Position numbers and translations under genes: made by a program. A stretch of DNA of 64,000 nucleotides from CAYMND01 sp964465065 (GTDB taxonomy: Bacteria > Acidobacteriota > Aminicenantia > UBA2199): the NCBI GenBank assembly GCA_964465065.1, contig CAYXHZ010000006.1:23921-87920 (forward strand). The letters are read 5' to 3'. A model generated the notes under the pieces. The model ran no database searches, was not told the DNA's origin, and saw only the letters and a program-made list of their open reading frames with translations. Below, in pieces: positions 1 to 8,640 of this stretch (positions are counted from its first letter, which is position 1; each line of letters opens with the position of its first letter).

Positions 1-857
1 AGCGCTTCGACCGCCATTTTCCCGGGGGCGATGGTCAGGGGCGAGCGGGTCATCACCTCGTCGACGAAACCGCTGCGGAAATCGGTTCCGCGCCGAATCA
101 GGCGGCGCAGGTCGCCGTCCGTGACCACGCCATGAAGGATACCGTCGGCATCGACCACCAGACCGACGCCAAACTTCTTCTCGTCGATCAGATCGACCAC
201 CTGCAAGAGCGGGGTGCGCGGGGCGATCAGGGGCAGCTCGTCGCCGCGGTGCATCAGGTGGGAAACTTTGAGCAGCTTTTTACCCAACGCCCCGCCAGGA
301 TGGTAGATGCGAAAATCCTCTTCCTGGAAGCCGCGCTTCTGCATCAGGGCAATCGCCAGCGCATCGCCGACGGCCAGAGTCAGGGTGGTCGAGGTGGTGG
401 GAACCAGGCCGAAGGAGCAGGCTTCGCGCTCGACGCTGCAGTCCAGAACCACTTCGCTCTGTTGGGCCAGGGTCGAATCCAGATTCCCGACCATGGCGAT
501 CAGCTTGACACCGATGCGTTTGAGGTAGCCGATCAGGCGGATCACCTCCTCCGTCTCGCCGCTGGTCGACAGAGCCAGTACCGTATCGTCTTCGTTGATG
601 ATACCCATGTCGCCGTGCAGGGCGTCGGCGGGGTGCAGAAACACCGCCGGAGTGCCGGTCGAGGTCAGCATGGCCGAAATCTTCTTGCCGATCAGGCCCG
701 ATTTGCCCATGCCGGTGACGACGATACGGCCACGGCTGTCCATCATCAGTTCCACGGCCCTGACGAAACTGTCATCCATACGGTCCGCGCCGATCAGCAG
801 CGCCTGAGCCTCCGTGCGCAGAACTTCCCGGCCGACGGCCAGGATATCTTCATTCAT
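1..857 (-). CDS. kdsD: Arabinose-5-phosphate isomerase KdsD (3' end cut by window)
   Basis: Interconverts D-ribulose 5-phosphate and D-arabinose 5-phosphate, the first step toward Kdo for lipopolysaccharide; cytoplasmic. About 285 codons are visible and the C-terminus lies beyond base 1 (family length is about 320-330 residues). The N-terminal SIS domain carries the family motif GMGKSGLIGKKI near residue 50, followed by TSTGTPAVFLHPADALHGD and STSGETEEV. Two CBS motifs begin near residue 205 (after KLLKVSHLMHRGD) and near residue 265. The ATG at 857 overlaps the end of kdsA by 8 bases, so the two genes are translationally coupled and share the kdsA promoter. The pairing with kdsA supports the assignment strongly. 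Confidence 0.93.
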   Translation of the reverse strand, partial: MNEDILAVGREVLRTEAQALLIGADRMDDSFVRAVELMMDSRGRIVVTGMGKSGLIGKKISAMLTSTGTPAVFLHPADALHGDMGIINEDDTVLALSTSGETEEVIRLIGYLKRIGVKLIAMVGNLDSTLAQQSEVVLDCSVEREACSFGLVPTTSTTLTLAVGDALAIALMQKRGFQEEDFRIYHPGGALGKKLLKVSHLMHRGDELPLIAPRTPLLQVVDLIDEKKFGVGLVVDADGILHGVVTDGDLRRLIRRGTDFRSGFVDEVMTRSPLTIAPGKMAVEA

Positions 858-1683
858 GGGCAATTCTCCAACGGTACAAATCGGTCAGCTTCTGCAGTAA
901 CGGCCGCAGCTGGCCAAGGTTCAGGGCGTTGAGACCATCCGACTTGGCCCGGTCCGGATCGGGATGGACCTCCATGAACACCCCCCGGGCGCCGCTGATG
1001 ATGCCGCATTGGGCGATGGTCGGGATGAAGCGGGGCAAGCCGCCGGTCACCTGCCCGGCCGCACCGGGCTGCTGGACTGCATGGGTGGCGTCGATGATCA
1101 CCGGGCAGCCGCTGTCGGCCATGATCGGCAGCGATCGCATGTCCACCACCAGATCGCGGTACCCGAAAGTCGATCCACGCTCGGTCAGCATCAGCCGCCG
1201 TCGGTCCGGACCGCGCACCTCGTCGATCTTGCTGACCACATGGGCCATGTCCTGCGGTGCCAGAAACTGTCCCTTTTTGACATTGAGCCAGCAGGAACTT
1301 TTCGCCGCCTGGAGCAGCAGGTCGGTCTGCCGGCACAGAAAGGCGGGGATCTGGATGACATCGACCACTTCGGCCACCGCCGCCACCTGGACGGATTCGT
1401 GGACATCGGTCACCAGCGGCAGACCGGTTTCCTCTCTCACTTTCGCCAGGATGCGCAGACCTTCGTCCAGGCCCGGTCCGCGAAAGGAATGAATGGAAGA
1501 TCGGTTGGCCTTGTCGAAGGAAGCTTTGAAAAGAAGCGACAGGTTCAGGTCATGTTTCAAGTCGAGCAGGACCCGGGCGATGTGCAGAGTCAGTTCCTCG
1601 GATTCGATGACACAGGGACCGAGAATGAAGAGGGGGGTGTCGGCCGGAAAGGATTGAGTTCCGATCGTCAACGCATCGCCCAT
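850..1683 (-). CDS. kdsA: 3-deoxy-8-phosphooctulonate synthase (Kdo-8-P synthase)
   Basis: Condenses arabinose 5-phosphate with phosphoenolpyruvate to Kdo 8-phosphate in the cytoplasm, using the product of the adjoining kdsD. The 277-residue product shows GPCVIESEE near the N-terminus, FKASFDKANRSSIHSFRGPG, IQIPAFLCRQTDLL, NVKKGQFLAP, TERGSTFGY and DATHAVQQPG. The Cys in GPCVIES sits where metal-dependent enzymes (Aquifex type) have their metal ligand; E. coli-type enzymes have Asn there, so a metal-dependent enzyme is expected. The frame extends upstream to a TTG at 1719, but that TTG is part of the predicted -35 box. The ATG at 1683 lies 7 nt after a -10 box and has no Shine-Dalgarno, so the mRNA is probably leaderless. 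The stop overlaps the kdsD start. Confidence 0.96.
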   Translation of the reverse strand: MGDALTIGTQSFPADTPLFILGPCVIESEELTLHIARVLLDLKHDLNLSLLFKASFDKANRSSIHSFRGPGLDEGLRILAKVREETGLPLVTDVHESVQVAAVAEVVDVIQIPAFLCRQTDLLLQAAKSSCWLNVKKGQFLAPQDMAHVVSKIDEVRGPDRRRLMLTERGSTFGYRDLVVDMRSLPIMADSGCPVIIDATHAVQQPGAAGQVTGGLPRFIPTIAQCGIISGARGVFMEVHPDPDRAKSDGLNALNLGQLRPLLQKLTDLYRWRIAHE

Positions 1684-1690
1684 GGTCGGA

Positions 1691-1719
1691 ATTGTACCAG
1701 ATATGGGGCGGCTACGCAA
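1691..1719 (-). promoter_or_regulatory. Promoter of kdsA-kdsD, leaderless type
   Basis: On the minus strand, TTGCGT (1719-1714), a 17-base spacer, then TACAAT (1696-1691) preceded by TGG. The kdsA ATG starts 7 bases downstream, at the expected transcription start. This is what fixes the kdsA start at 1683. Confidence 0.7.
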
Positions 1720-1758
1720 TGGGAAAGATGGAACGAGACCGGCAGGACCGTAAAAAAC

Positions 1759-4056
1759 TCAGGCCTCGGACTCTTCGGAATCCCCGCTGCCCATGCCGCC
1801 GGCGCGCAGGCCGGCCAGGTCCTCGACCCCCATCAGGATCTCGCGCTGGTTGCGGCTGTTGGCCTCCGACACCACCCCCTGAGCCTCCAATTGGTCCATG
1901 ATTCGCCCGGCGCGGGCGTAACCGACGCTGAGCCGGCGCTGCAGAAAGGACGTGGACGCCTGACCGGTCGAGATGACGATCTCGGCCGCCTGGTAGAACA
2001 GTTCGTCGAGAACGTCGCTTTCCTCGCCTTCCTCGCGGTTGGTCTGCGCTTTGACCACCTGGGTGTTGTACTTGGGTTTCTGCTGCTTGGCCAGGAAGTT
2101 GACCACCCGCAGCGCCTCCTCTTCGGAAACGTAGGCGCAGTGCAAACGCACCAGCACAGCGGTTTTCGGCGGCATGAACAGCATATCGCCGTGTCCGAGC
2201 AGTTTTTCGGCACCCATGGCGTCGATGACCGTGCGCGAGTCGTGCTTGGAGGGCACGGCCAGGGCGATGCGCGAAGGGAAGTTGTTCTTGATGGTGCCGG
2301 TGATGACATCCACGGAAGGCCGCTGGGTGGCCAGAATGATGTGAATGCCAACGGCCCGGGCCTTCTGGGCGATACGGGCGATATCGTACTCGATCTCCTT
2401 GGTCGATTCCATCATCAGGTCGGCGAATTCGTCGATTACGATGACGACATAGGGAAGTTTCACCGGCTCGCCCAGGTCGACGGGAATGTCGCCTTCGGAA
2501 TGAACCAGGAGCTCGATGCGTTTGTTGTACTGATCGAGGTTGCGCACCTGCAGGATGGCCAGTTTCTTGTAGCGCTCCTCCATCTCGTAAACGGCCCAGT
2601 CCAGGGCGTTGCGGGCCAGCTTGGTGTTGACCACCACCGGAGTCAACAGATGGGGCAGGGAATTGTAGATGGCCAGCTCCACGCGCTTGGGATCGATGAG
2701 CACCAGTTTGACCTCGTCCGGCGAGGCCTTGTAGAGGATGCTGAGGATGATGGTGTGAATGGCCACGCTCTTGCCGCTGCCGGTGGCCCCGGCGATGATC
2801 AGGTGCGGCATTTCGCGCAGGTCGGTGATGAAGATCTCCCCGTTCTTGCTTTTGCCCAGGGCGATGGTCAACGGGGAACGGGAGTTGCGGTATTCGGCGG
2901 ACTCCAGAATTTCACGCAGATGGATCACCTCGCGTTTCTTGTTGGGGATTTCGATACCGATGGCCATCTTGCCCAGGATGCGCTCGATGCGCACGTACTG
3001 GGCCCGGGCCGCCAGGGCCAGGTCCTCGGCCAGATTGGTGACGTCCTTGACCTTCACGCCGGTGTCGGGAACGAACTCGTAGGTGGTGATGACCGGGCCC
3101 GGAGTGTACTCCACGATGCGGCCGCTGATTTTGAATTCCTGCAGGCGTTGCGCCAGATCGTGCATCTTGTCCCGCAGCTCCTGATGATCGATCTGCGAAC
3201 GTTCGGTCGGCGCGTCCAGGTAGGTCAGCGGCGGCGGGTGGTAGCCGATCAGCCCCCCTTCGCTGAGATCGCCGAACAGCAGCCCTTCTTCCGGTATCTT
3301 GCTCGGCTCCCGGACCAGGCGCTTCTTCTCCTTGCCGTCGAGTTCCGGTTCGGCCTTGACCGCCTCGATCTTGGGATCGCTTTTGCTCACCTTCTGGTGA
3401 TACTTCTCCTCGATGCGCTTGATTCGGCCTTCCTCTTCCTTCTTGTCCTGCCGGTCCTGCCAATGGGACTGAAAGACCAGCAGCAGTTCACGACCGTTAG
3501 CCAGCAGCCACTTGACCAGGCGACGCATCGAGAACCGGGCCACCAGGGCCAGCGCGACAACCAGCAGCAGAAGAAACAGAAACAGGGCGAAGACGCTCTT
3601 GATCTGCCCGGAAACCATGTCGTTGACGATGAAGCCGATAAAACCTCCGCTGCGCACCTGGATGCCGTCCATGCTGACCAGCGGGTGGACATTGTCGAAA
3701 ATCGCCGCCAGCGCCATGGCCAGCAGCAGGTAACCGACCGATTTGGTCACCATGCTGGGGATGCGGCGGTTGACCAGAAAATAGACGGCCCAGATCACCA
3801 GGTAGACCACGACGGTAAACGAGGCGAAGCCGAAGAGCGTGTACAGCATGGCCGACAGGTAGGCTCCGAGACGGCCGGCCAGATTGTCGACGCCATCCTG
3901 AGCGCCGGCGGAAAAAAAGCTGGGATCGGTCGGAGAATAGCTGAACAGGCTGAACAGCAGCAGAACCGCCACAAAAATGAACAGCAATCCCCAGAGTTCG
4001 TTGTGCAGACGAAGTTCTTGGGTGTCGACCATCCGGGGGTGCTGCGTGCTTTTCAT
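1759..4056 (-). CDS. ftsK: DNA translocase FtsK/SpoIIIE
   Basis: Septum-anchored, ATP-driven DNA pump that clears chromosome ends and assists dimer resolution during division. The 765-residue product starts with about four membrane helices (residues roughly 20-185) and a short charged linker, shorter than the E. coli linker. Next come the alpha domain, the motor with Walker A (AGATGSGKSVA), LIDPKRVEL and Walker B (VVIVIDEFADLMM), and a C-terminal winged-helix gamma domain (STSFLQRRLSVGYARAGRIM) that reads KOPS-like sites. The ATG at 4056 was chosen because a consensus promoter ends 9 bases before it and no Shine-Dalgarno precedes it or the next ATG at 4032. The frame is open further upstream to 4215, but that region holds the promoter. 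kdsA follows, with its own promoter. Confidence 0.95.
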   Translation of the reverse strand: MKSTQHPRMVDTQELRLHNELWGLLFIFVAVLLLFSLFSYSPTDPSFFSAGAQDGVDNLAGRLGAYLSAMLYTLFGFASFTVVVYLVIWAVYFLVNRRIPSMVTKSVGYLLLAMALAAIFDNVHPLVSMDGIQVRSGGFIGFIVNDMVSGQIKSVFALFLFLLLLVVALALVARFSMRRLVKWLLANGRELLLVFQSHWQDRQDKKEEEGRIKRIEEKYHQKVSKSDPKIEAVKAEPELDGKEKKRLVREPSKIPEEGLLFGDLSEGGLIGYHPPPLTYLDAPTERSQIDHQELRDKMHDLAQRLQEFKISGRIVEYTPGPVITTYEFVPDTGVKVKDVTNLAEDLALAARAQYVRIERILGKMAIGIEIPNKKREVIHLREILESAEYRNSRSPLTIALGKSKNGEIFITDLREMPHLIIAGATGSGKSVAIHTIILSILYKASPDEVKLVLIDPKRVELAIYNSLPHLLTPVVVNTKLARNALDWAVYEMEERYKKLAILQVRNLDQYNKRIELLVHSEGDIPVDLGEPVKLPYVVIVIDEFADLMMESTKEIEYDIARIAQKARAVGIHIILATQRPSVDVITGTIKNNFPSRIALAVPSKHDSRTVIDAMGAEKLLGHGDMLFMPPKTAVLVRLHCAYVSEEEALRVVNFLAKQQKPKYNTQVVKAQTNREEGEESDVLDELFYQAAEIVISTGQASTSFLQRRLSVGYARAGRIMDQLEAQGVVSEANSRNQREILMGVEDLAGLRAGGMGSGDSEESEA

Positions 4057-4065
4057 TTCTGGCAA

Positions 4066-4094
4066 AGTATAGGCAGCACGCCTGTTTTTGTCAA
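4066..4094 (-). promoter_or_regulatory. Promoter of ftsK, consensus, near-leaderless
   Basis: TTGACA (4094-4089), exactly 17 bases, TATACT (4071-4066) on the minus strand. The ftsK ATG begins 9 bases after the -10 box, leaving a leader of about 0-3 nt. Confidence 0.78.
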
Positions 4095-4243
4095 GAAAGC
4101 TCCTGTTTTGGCTTTGTCGCCGGTCCGGGCCGCCATGCCGAAACGCAGCCCGTTCTTCCTGTTGCGACAGCAGTGAAAACCGAAAAAAAACATGGTAATA
4201 TTCAGCTACAATCAATCATTCGGCAACGCAACAGGAGGCATCC

Positions 4244-4603
4244 ATGGTTCGCAAAGCTTTGGTTTTGGCAGGCATCATCGCGGCATTGTTCATCGCCAGT
4301 CAGCTTCTGGCCGGAGAACAGGATTTCACACTGATCAATTCGACCGGCGTCGAGATCCATGAGCTGTACATCTCCGCCCATTCGACCAACGAATGGGAAG
4401 AAGACGTCCTCAGCGTCGACACTTTGCCCGACGGCGAAGAAGTCACCATCAATTTTCCCCATGAAGAGGACGAATGCCTCTGGGACATGATGGTCAAAGA
4501 CAGCGAAGGCAACAGCATCACCTGGCAGAACATCGATCTGTGCCAATACGCCAGCATCACCCTGCATTTCAAAGACGGCAAGGCCTGGGCCGAATGCGAA
4601 TAA
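4244..4603 (+). CDS. Small exported protein, unknown function
   Basis: I do not recognise a family with certainty. The 119-residue product begins with a clear signal peptide (MVRKALVLAGIIAALFIAS, cleavage probably after QLLAG). A mature domain of about 95 residues follows, rich in Asp/Glu, with FTLINSTGVEIHELYIS near its start and paired Cys in DECLWDMMVKD and IDLCQYAS that could form a disulphide outside the cytoplasm. The start is fixed by AGGAGG at 4233-4238, five bases before the ATG. It stands alone between the divergent ftsK promoter and a strong terminator, so it is probably a single-gene transcript. The alternating hydrophobic pattern suggests a small beta-sandwich. Confidence 0.85.
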   Translation: MVRKALVLAGIIAALFIASQLLAGEQDFTLINSTGVEIHELYISAHSTNEWEEDVLSVDTLPDGEEVTINFPHEEDECLWDMMVKDSEGNSITWQNIDLCQYASITLHFKDGKAWAECE

Positions 4604-4632
4604 GGCCCGCTCGCTGACTTCAGCCTCTCACA

Positions 4633-4667
4633 AAGGCGGCCAAGCTGTCCGCTTGGCCGCCTTTTTT
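4633..4667. terminator. Rho-independent terminator, probably bidirectional
   Basis: A perfect 13-bp stem AAGGCGGCCAAGC / GCTTGGCCGCCTT with a 5-base loop, followed by a T run on the plus strand; the A's at the 5' side give a partial T run on the minus strand. It lies between the convergent genes ending at 4603 and 4679 and can serve both. Confidence 0.9.
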
Positions 4668-4678
4668 ACCTGTTCAGC

Positions 4679-5575
4679 TCATCCGTTCAACGAACGCCAG
4701 CTCAGCCATGAGCCGGCGACGAGCAGAAAACAGCCCGCCCACAACCCGGCTCCGGGCATGACCCCGAGGTAGAGGACGCTGATCAGGGACGACAACAGCG
4801 GGGTCAGATAGGAAAAACTGGTCACCAGAGCCAGCTTGCCGTTGCGCATGGCCCTGTCCCACAGGCTGTAGGCCAGAAAGGTTGCCGTACCCAGGAAAAC
4901 CGTCCGGACCAGGGTAGACGAATCCCAATGCCGTTCTTCCCCGGAAAACAGGGCCGCGACGGAGATCAGCACACCCGTCAGCAACAAAAAGAACGCCACC
5001 CCCCCGGCCGATGTCCCGCCCGCCCACCTGCGGGTCAGGTTGGAGTAGAGTGCCCAGCAGACTGCCGCCAGCACCGCCGTCAGGTAAGCCCCGGGGTTGG
5101 CAGCCAAAGCGGACAAAAGCCTCGTTTGCGGCCGATCTCCCATCGGCAGCAGAACCAGGACGATTCCCGACAAAGCCAGAACGGTGGCCGGCCAAAGTGT
5201 CCAGCGGGCCTTTGCCCCCAGCAAGGGCAGCGACAGCAACAGGGTCAGCGCCGGCCAGAGATAATTGAGCAGTCCGACAATCAGCGTTTCTTCCCGGTTG
5301 CGGCTCCAGCCGACAGCCAGATAGAGGAGCAGGGTATAGACGGTGAAGAGAGCGCCGCAACCCCACAGGTATTTCGCGGGCAGGGCCATCAGGGCCTGCC
5401 GCTGCCGTTTCGTCCGCAGGCTGAACAGAACAGCCAGACCGGCACTGAACAGACAAGTCAGCGCGGCGGCGCCGAGCGCGCCGAGATCTTCGGTCAGGCG
5501 TCGGCTGACGGCGATGGTCGAACTCCACAGCAATACGGCCGTAAAGCCGCCGGCGGTCGCCCGGTTGCAATTCAT
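4679..5575 (-). CDS. DMT-superfamily permease, YddG-like (amino-acid exporter type)
   Basis: A 298-residue inner-membrane protein with about ten hydrophobic helices in two EamA-type halves. The segment NREETLIVGLLNYLWPALT near residue 110 resembles the hallmark region of YddG aromatic amino-acid exporters, which makes that subfamily the best guess; the substrate is not shown by sequence. The second half contains LAAVCWALYSNLTRRW and FLAYSLWDRAMRNG. Its ATG overlaps the stop of the upstream membrane-protein gene by 4 bases (ATGA), so it is the last gene of the operon that begins with the M1 peptidase. Export of amino acids released by the peptidase is a possible logic, but this is inference. 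Confidence 0.85.
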   Translation of the reverse strand: MNCNRATAGGFTAVLLWSSTIAVSRRLTEDLGALGAAALTCLFSAGLAVLFSLRTKRQRQALMALPAKYLWGCGALFTVYTLLLYLAVGWSRNREETLIVGLLNYLWPALTLLLSLPLLGAKARWTLWPATVLALSGIVLVLLPMGDRPQTRLLSALAANPGAYLTAVLAAVCWALYSNLTRRWAGGTSAGGVAFFLLLTGVLISVAALFSGEERHWDSSTLVRTVFLGTATFLAYSLWDRAMRNGKLALVTSFSYLTPLLSSLISVLYLGVMPGAGLWAGCFLLVAGSWLSWRSLNG

Positions 5576-6468
5576 GACTGCGCAGTACCGGTCGAGGTTT
5601 GGTTAAAAACCTGGCGGTACAGACGATAGTGACTGTCGAAAACCCAGATCCGGACGAAGACTCTCGCAAGCATGAACAGCTGCTGAAGCAAAAAAACCAG
5701 CAGGATGGCCGGTCCCGTTGGGCCTTTCATGCTCTCTGCGAGCAGGTGGAAGACAAGCGCCAGCAGGAGACCTGTGAAAATGAACAGGGAAAACAAACCG
5801 GCGACGGTCCCAAGATTCCGGAACGTCAGGCCCAGAGAGGAAGCGATCGCCCGCCGCACCCGTTTTTCCTGGCCAGCGACGATGCCGACCTTGCCGTAAC
5901 AGGAAACGATCAGCAGCAGGAGCGCCACGAACAGGTGCAGCACGGCTCCGCTCACGGCGACCCAGAAAAGCGTCGCTTCCGATTCGACGGTAACCGCCAA
6001 GTACTTGAGAATCAAAAACAAGGGCAGATAGACGGCGCATGCCGCCAGGATTTGGCAAACCGTCATGCTCACCGTCAACCGGAAAAAACGCCCCAGGTAC
6101 AACCGGGCTCCGTCCAAGAACGCACCGAAAGAAAAGCTTTGTCCCCGCTCGATCAGGTGCAGGGTACCGGCGGACGAAAAAACGCCGAAGAGGAAGTAGA
6201 CGACGACGATCCACCAGGACTGGGCGAGAACGGTGGCCAGAGTTTGGGCGCCGTGCCGCAGCAGCTCGGACAGGGCGGTGAAATCGAAGCCTTCCAGCAG
6301 CGCTTCCGGCAGCATGGAACCGCGCAGCCCTTCCTGCAGACGGCCGACCAGAGGCAGGACCGCCACCAGGGCCAGCAGAAGGTTGCAGCCGTACAGCAGG
6401 ACCGTCAGCGGCAAGCTGAGGCTCATGTTCCGCAATCCGTTCCAATACGATTTCCAGATCTTGTTCAT
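5572..6468 (-). CDS. Polytopic membrane protein, unknown function
   Basis: The 298-residue product has about six hydrophobic helices: near residues 18-42, 85-105, 130-155, 165-190, 215-240 and 250-275. The sequence between helices is Arg-rich on the probable cytoplasmic side (GQEKRVRRAIASSLG). The general look is that of DUF-type integral membrane proteins with an ABC-permease-like or YIP-like fold, but I cannot name a family. It lies 14 bases after the M1 peptidase gene and overlaps the YddG-like gene by 4 bases, so all three should be co-transcribed. No catalytic motif is visible. Confidence 0.75.
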   Translation of the reverse strand: MNKIWKSYWNGLRNMSLSLPLTVLLYGCNLLLALVAVLPLVGRLQEGLRGSMLPEALLEGFDFTALSELLRHGAQTLATVLAQSWWIVVVYFLFGVFSSAGTLHLIERGQSFSFGAFLDGARLYLGRFFRLTVSMTVCQILAACAVYLPLFLILKYLAVTVESEATLFWVAVSGAVLHLFVALLLLIVSCYGKVGIVAGQEKRVRRAIASSLGLTFRNLGTVAGLFSLFIFTGLLLALVFHLLAESMKGPTGPAILLVFLLQQLFMLARVFVRIWVFDSHYRLYRQVFNQTSTGTAQS

Positions 6469-6482
6469 CGGAGCCTCCGCCT

Positions 6483-8525
6483 TCAGGAAAAGATCGACAA
6501 GGACTGCATGACGTTCTGGAGAAAGAACAGAAAATCGCGGCCCAGTTTCCAGGATGTCTTCTTGAGCGGCTCGACCCGCAGACTGTTGTTGAGCCGGTTC
6601 AAATCCAAGGGAATCCTGTTCTGCGGGTCCAGGCTGGCCCAGACGATTTTCTGCGGCCGGCGGTACTTGAATTCCCCGCTGCGAGCCTGGCCGTCCCAGG
6701 TTTCCAGAACCTGAGTCCCGTCGTCGAAACAGACCAGCACATCGACCGGCAGACAGACGCCGCCCAGACGGTGCACAATGATCTCGGAATCAAAGAGCGC
6801 TTGCCCATCCTGATCGCCATCCGCTTTTTTCAGCAATTCCTTGCCGCCGCCGATCCCGACGAGCCCCCGGTCGGGCGTCAGCTCACGATTGTGAATAGCG
6901 GCCAGGCGGTAGTCGCAGACATCCGAACCGTACAGCACCTGATCGAAAAACCAGTTCATGTCCGGGCCGAAGCGTTGACCATGCCTGGCGGCCACCACCT
7001 CGTTGACCACGGCGATGAAGTCTCTGGCGCAGGGATGCCGGAATTTCCAGCGCTGATAGTAGGTCTTCATGATCTCGTCCATGGTCGCTGTGCCGATCAG
7101 CCCCTCCAATGTGCGCAGCCAGACGGCCGTCTTCTGGTAGGACAGCGGGCTGTAGCCACCGTGGGGGTAATGCCAGGAAAAGCGGAAATTCTCGGCGATA
7201 CTGGGATTTTTCATAGCGACATAGCCCTGACGGACATTGTCGCCGTCCCCGATCCGGACGGTGCAGAAATCGACCAGCGAAGTCCTGGCGCCGTAGGCAT
7301 GATCCATGATCCGGGCCTCGTAATAGGTGTTGAAGCCTTCGTCCAGCCAGGGTTCCTCGAACTCGTTGGAGGCCAGAATACCCATGAAGAATGCGTGACC
7401 GAACTCGTGCACCGAAACCATCTCGGTGAAGCGCAGACCGGGCGGCATGCCCCACAGGCAGCCGGCGGTGATCAGAGTGGTGTACTCCATGCCCGCCGAA
7501 CCCAGACCGCGGAAAGGGGGATCGACAACGGTCAGGTGCGGGTAGGGGTATGCGCCCAGGTGTTCGCTGAAGTAGGCTAGGGCCGCCTTGACCGAATCGA
7601 TGTGCCTGCCGGCCTGGCTGTAATGCTCCGGTTGCAGGTAAACCTGGATGTGGACATGCCGCCACTGATCCTGAGCGATTCGGAAGCGGGGCGAGGCCGT
7701 CCAGGCGAAGTCGACGATGTCCTCGGCCCGGATCGCCACGGTCTTGGTGCCGTCGCCGTTGTCCTTCTCGGACTGGGTGATACCGCCGCTGCCGACAACG
7801 AATCGCCCGGGCAGCGTGATGCGCACATCGTAGACGCCGTGATTGGCGTAGAACTCGGAATCGGCGTGGAACTGATGGCAATTCCACTGCCCTTTTGCGG
7901 CATAGCGCTGTCCGGCCGGTTCGTAAACCCCGAGTTTGGGGAACCACTGACCGACCAGAAAATAATCGTCGCTGTAGCCGGTTCGGGCGAAAATTTTCGG
8001 CAGTTTGCTGACGAATTCGATTTCGAGATCGATTTCCCCCTGCGGCAAGACCGGCTCGTCCAAGGTCACGGCCATGACCGTCTGATCATCGCTATTGCCG
8101 TCGTCAGGCTGAATGAAACGCATCCGGGCGGTCAGGTCCGATCCGTTGACCACCCGCAGGCGCTTGACATCGACAAAGCCCCAGTCCAGGGCCCGGTCCC
8201 CGTCCAGCCCGAAGCCGCGGTGCGAGCCCCGGGATTCCTTCATGAACGTGGAACGGGTGTTCTTGAAGGCGTTGAGGTAGAGGTGGAACTGCAGTTCGTC
8301 GACGGTGTCGTCCGACGGATTCTTCCAATGCAGGATCATACGGCCGTCTATCACCTTCTTATCGGTGTCCAGCCTCGCCTCCATATCGTAACGGGTCAGA
8401 CGCTGACTCAGCGGCGACGGGAAGATATCCACCCCGGCGACGAGACGAAGCGTGAAAACCATGGTGAACGCCGCAAGCACACTAAACCGGACCGACAAGC
8501 CGGCCGCAGGATTATTTTTGCCCAT
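6483..8525 (-). CDS. M1-family zinc metallopeptidase, exported
   Basis: Aminopeptidase-like gluzincin acting outside the cytoplasm. The 680-residue product starts with a signal peptide (hydrophobic stretch LSVRFSVLAAFTMVFTL). The beta-rich N-domain runs to about residue 230. The catalytic domain has HEFGH (H373, E374, H377) and, after 18 residues, the third ligand E396 in EPWLDEGFN. The upstream GSAGMEYTTLI is a variant of the GxMEN exopeptidase motif (MEY instead of MEN), common in bacterial M1 proteins of this type. A C-terminal beta domain follows. The ATG at 8525 lies 6 bases after a -10 box and lacks a Shine-Dalgarno; upstream in-frame codons fall inside the promoter. It heads an operon with a membrane protein and a YddG-like exporter. 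Confidence 0.9.
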   Translation of the reverse strand: MGKNNPAAGLSVRFSVLAAFTMVFTLRLVAGVDIFPSPLSQRLTRYDMEARLDTDKKVIDGRMILHWKNPSDDTVDELQFHLYLNAFKNTRSTFMKESRGSHRGFGLDGDRALDWGFVDVKRLRVVNGSDLTARMRFIQPDDGNSDDQTVMAVTLDEPVLPQGEIDLEIEFVSKLPKIFARTGYSDDYFLVGQWFPKLGVYEPAGQRYAAKGQWNCHQFHADSEFYANHGVYDVRITLPGRFVVGSGGITQSEKDNGDGTKTVAIRAEDIVDFAWTASPRFRIAQDQWRHVHIQVYLQPEHYSQAGRHIDSVKAALAYFSEHLGAYPYPHLTVVDPPFRGLGSAGMEYTTLITAGCLWGMPPGLRFTEMVSVHEFGHAFFMGILASNEFEEPWLDEGFNTYYEARIMDHAYGARTSLVDFCTVRIGDGDNVRQGYVAMKNPSIAENFRFSWHYPHGGYSPLSYQKTAVWLRTLEGLIGTATMDEIMKTYYQRWKFRHPCARDFIAVVNEVVAARHGQRFGPDMNWFFDQVLYGSDVCDYRLAAIHNRELTPDRGLVGIGGGKELLKKADGDQDGQALFDSEIIVHRLGGVCLPVDVLVCFDDGTQVLETWDGQARSGEFKYRRPQKIVWASLDPQNRIPLDLNRLNNSLRVEPLKKTSWKLGRDFLFFLQNVMQSLSIFS

Positions 8526-8531
8526 GACTGG

Positions 8532-8560
8532 AGTGTAAGAAGCCACTATGGAAAAGTCAA
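8532..8560 (-). promoter_or_regulatory. Promoter of the M1 peptidase operon, leaderless type
   Basis: TTGACT (8560-8555), a 17-base spacer, TACACT (8537-8532) on the minus strand, with the ATG 6 bases after the -10 box. The start codon coincides with the predicted +1. Confidence 0.72.
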
Positions 8561-8583
8561 TCCTCGCACCGGGCAGGCCTGGC

Positions 8584-8613
8584 GTGACATTGCCATATCA
8601 CCTGGGTTATCAT
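8584..8613 (+). promoter_or_regulatory. Promoter of the hemerythrin/PAS gene
   Basis: GTGACA (8584-8589), an 18-base spacer, TATCAT (8608-8613). The predicted start near 8620 leaves a leader of about 20 bases that carries the GGAGG at 8631-8635. It diverges from the M1 promoter. Confidence 0.55.
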
Positions 8614-8640
8614 GGGGAATGAAATCCAGCGGAGGGGCGC

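Noticed and set aside
1684..1719. TTG at 1719 as the kdsA start
   Set aside because: The TTG is part of the -35 box TTGCGT, and a -10 box lies between it and the ATG at 1683. The extra 12 residues have no counterpart in KdsA proteins.
964..4176. A 1070-codon open frame on the plus strand opposite kdsA and ftsK
   Set aside because: It is antisense to two well-supported genes. It has no recognisable motif, its residue mix is biased toward Gln, His, Gly and Asp as expected from reading GC-rich genes backwards, and it crosses the ftsK/kdsA promoters.
4162..4212. Promoter for the small exported protein at 4244 (TTGCGA with TAATAT or TACAAT)
   Set aside because: The boxes are more than 25 bases apart or lack a partner, so no pair meets the spacing seen elsewhere; left unannotated.
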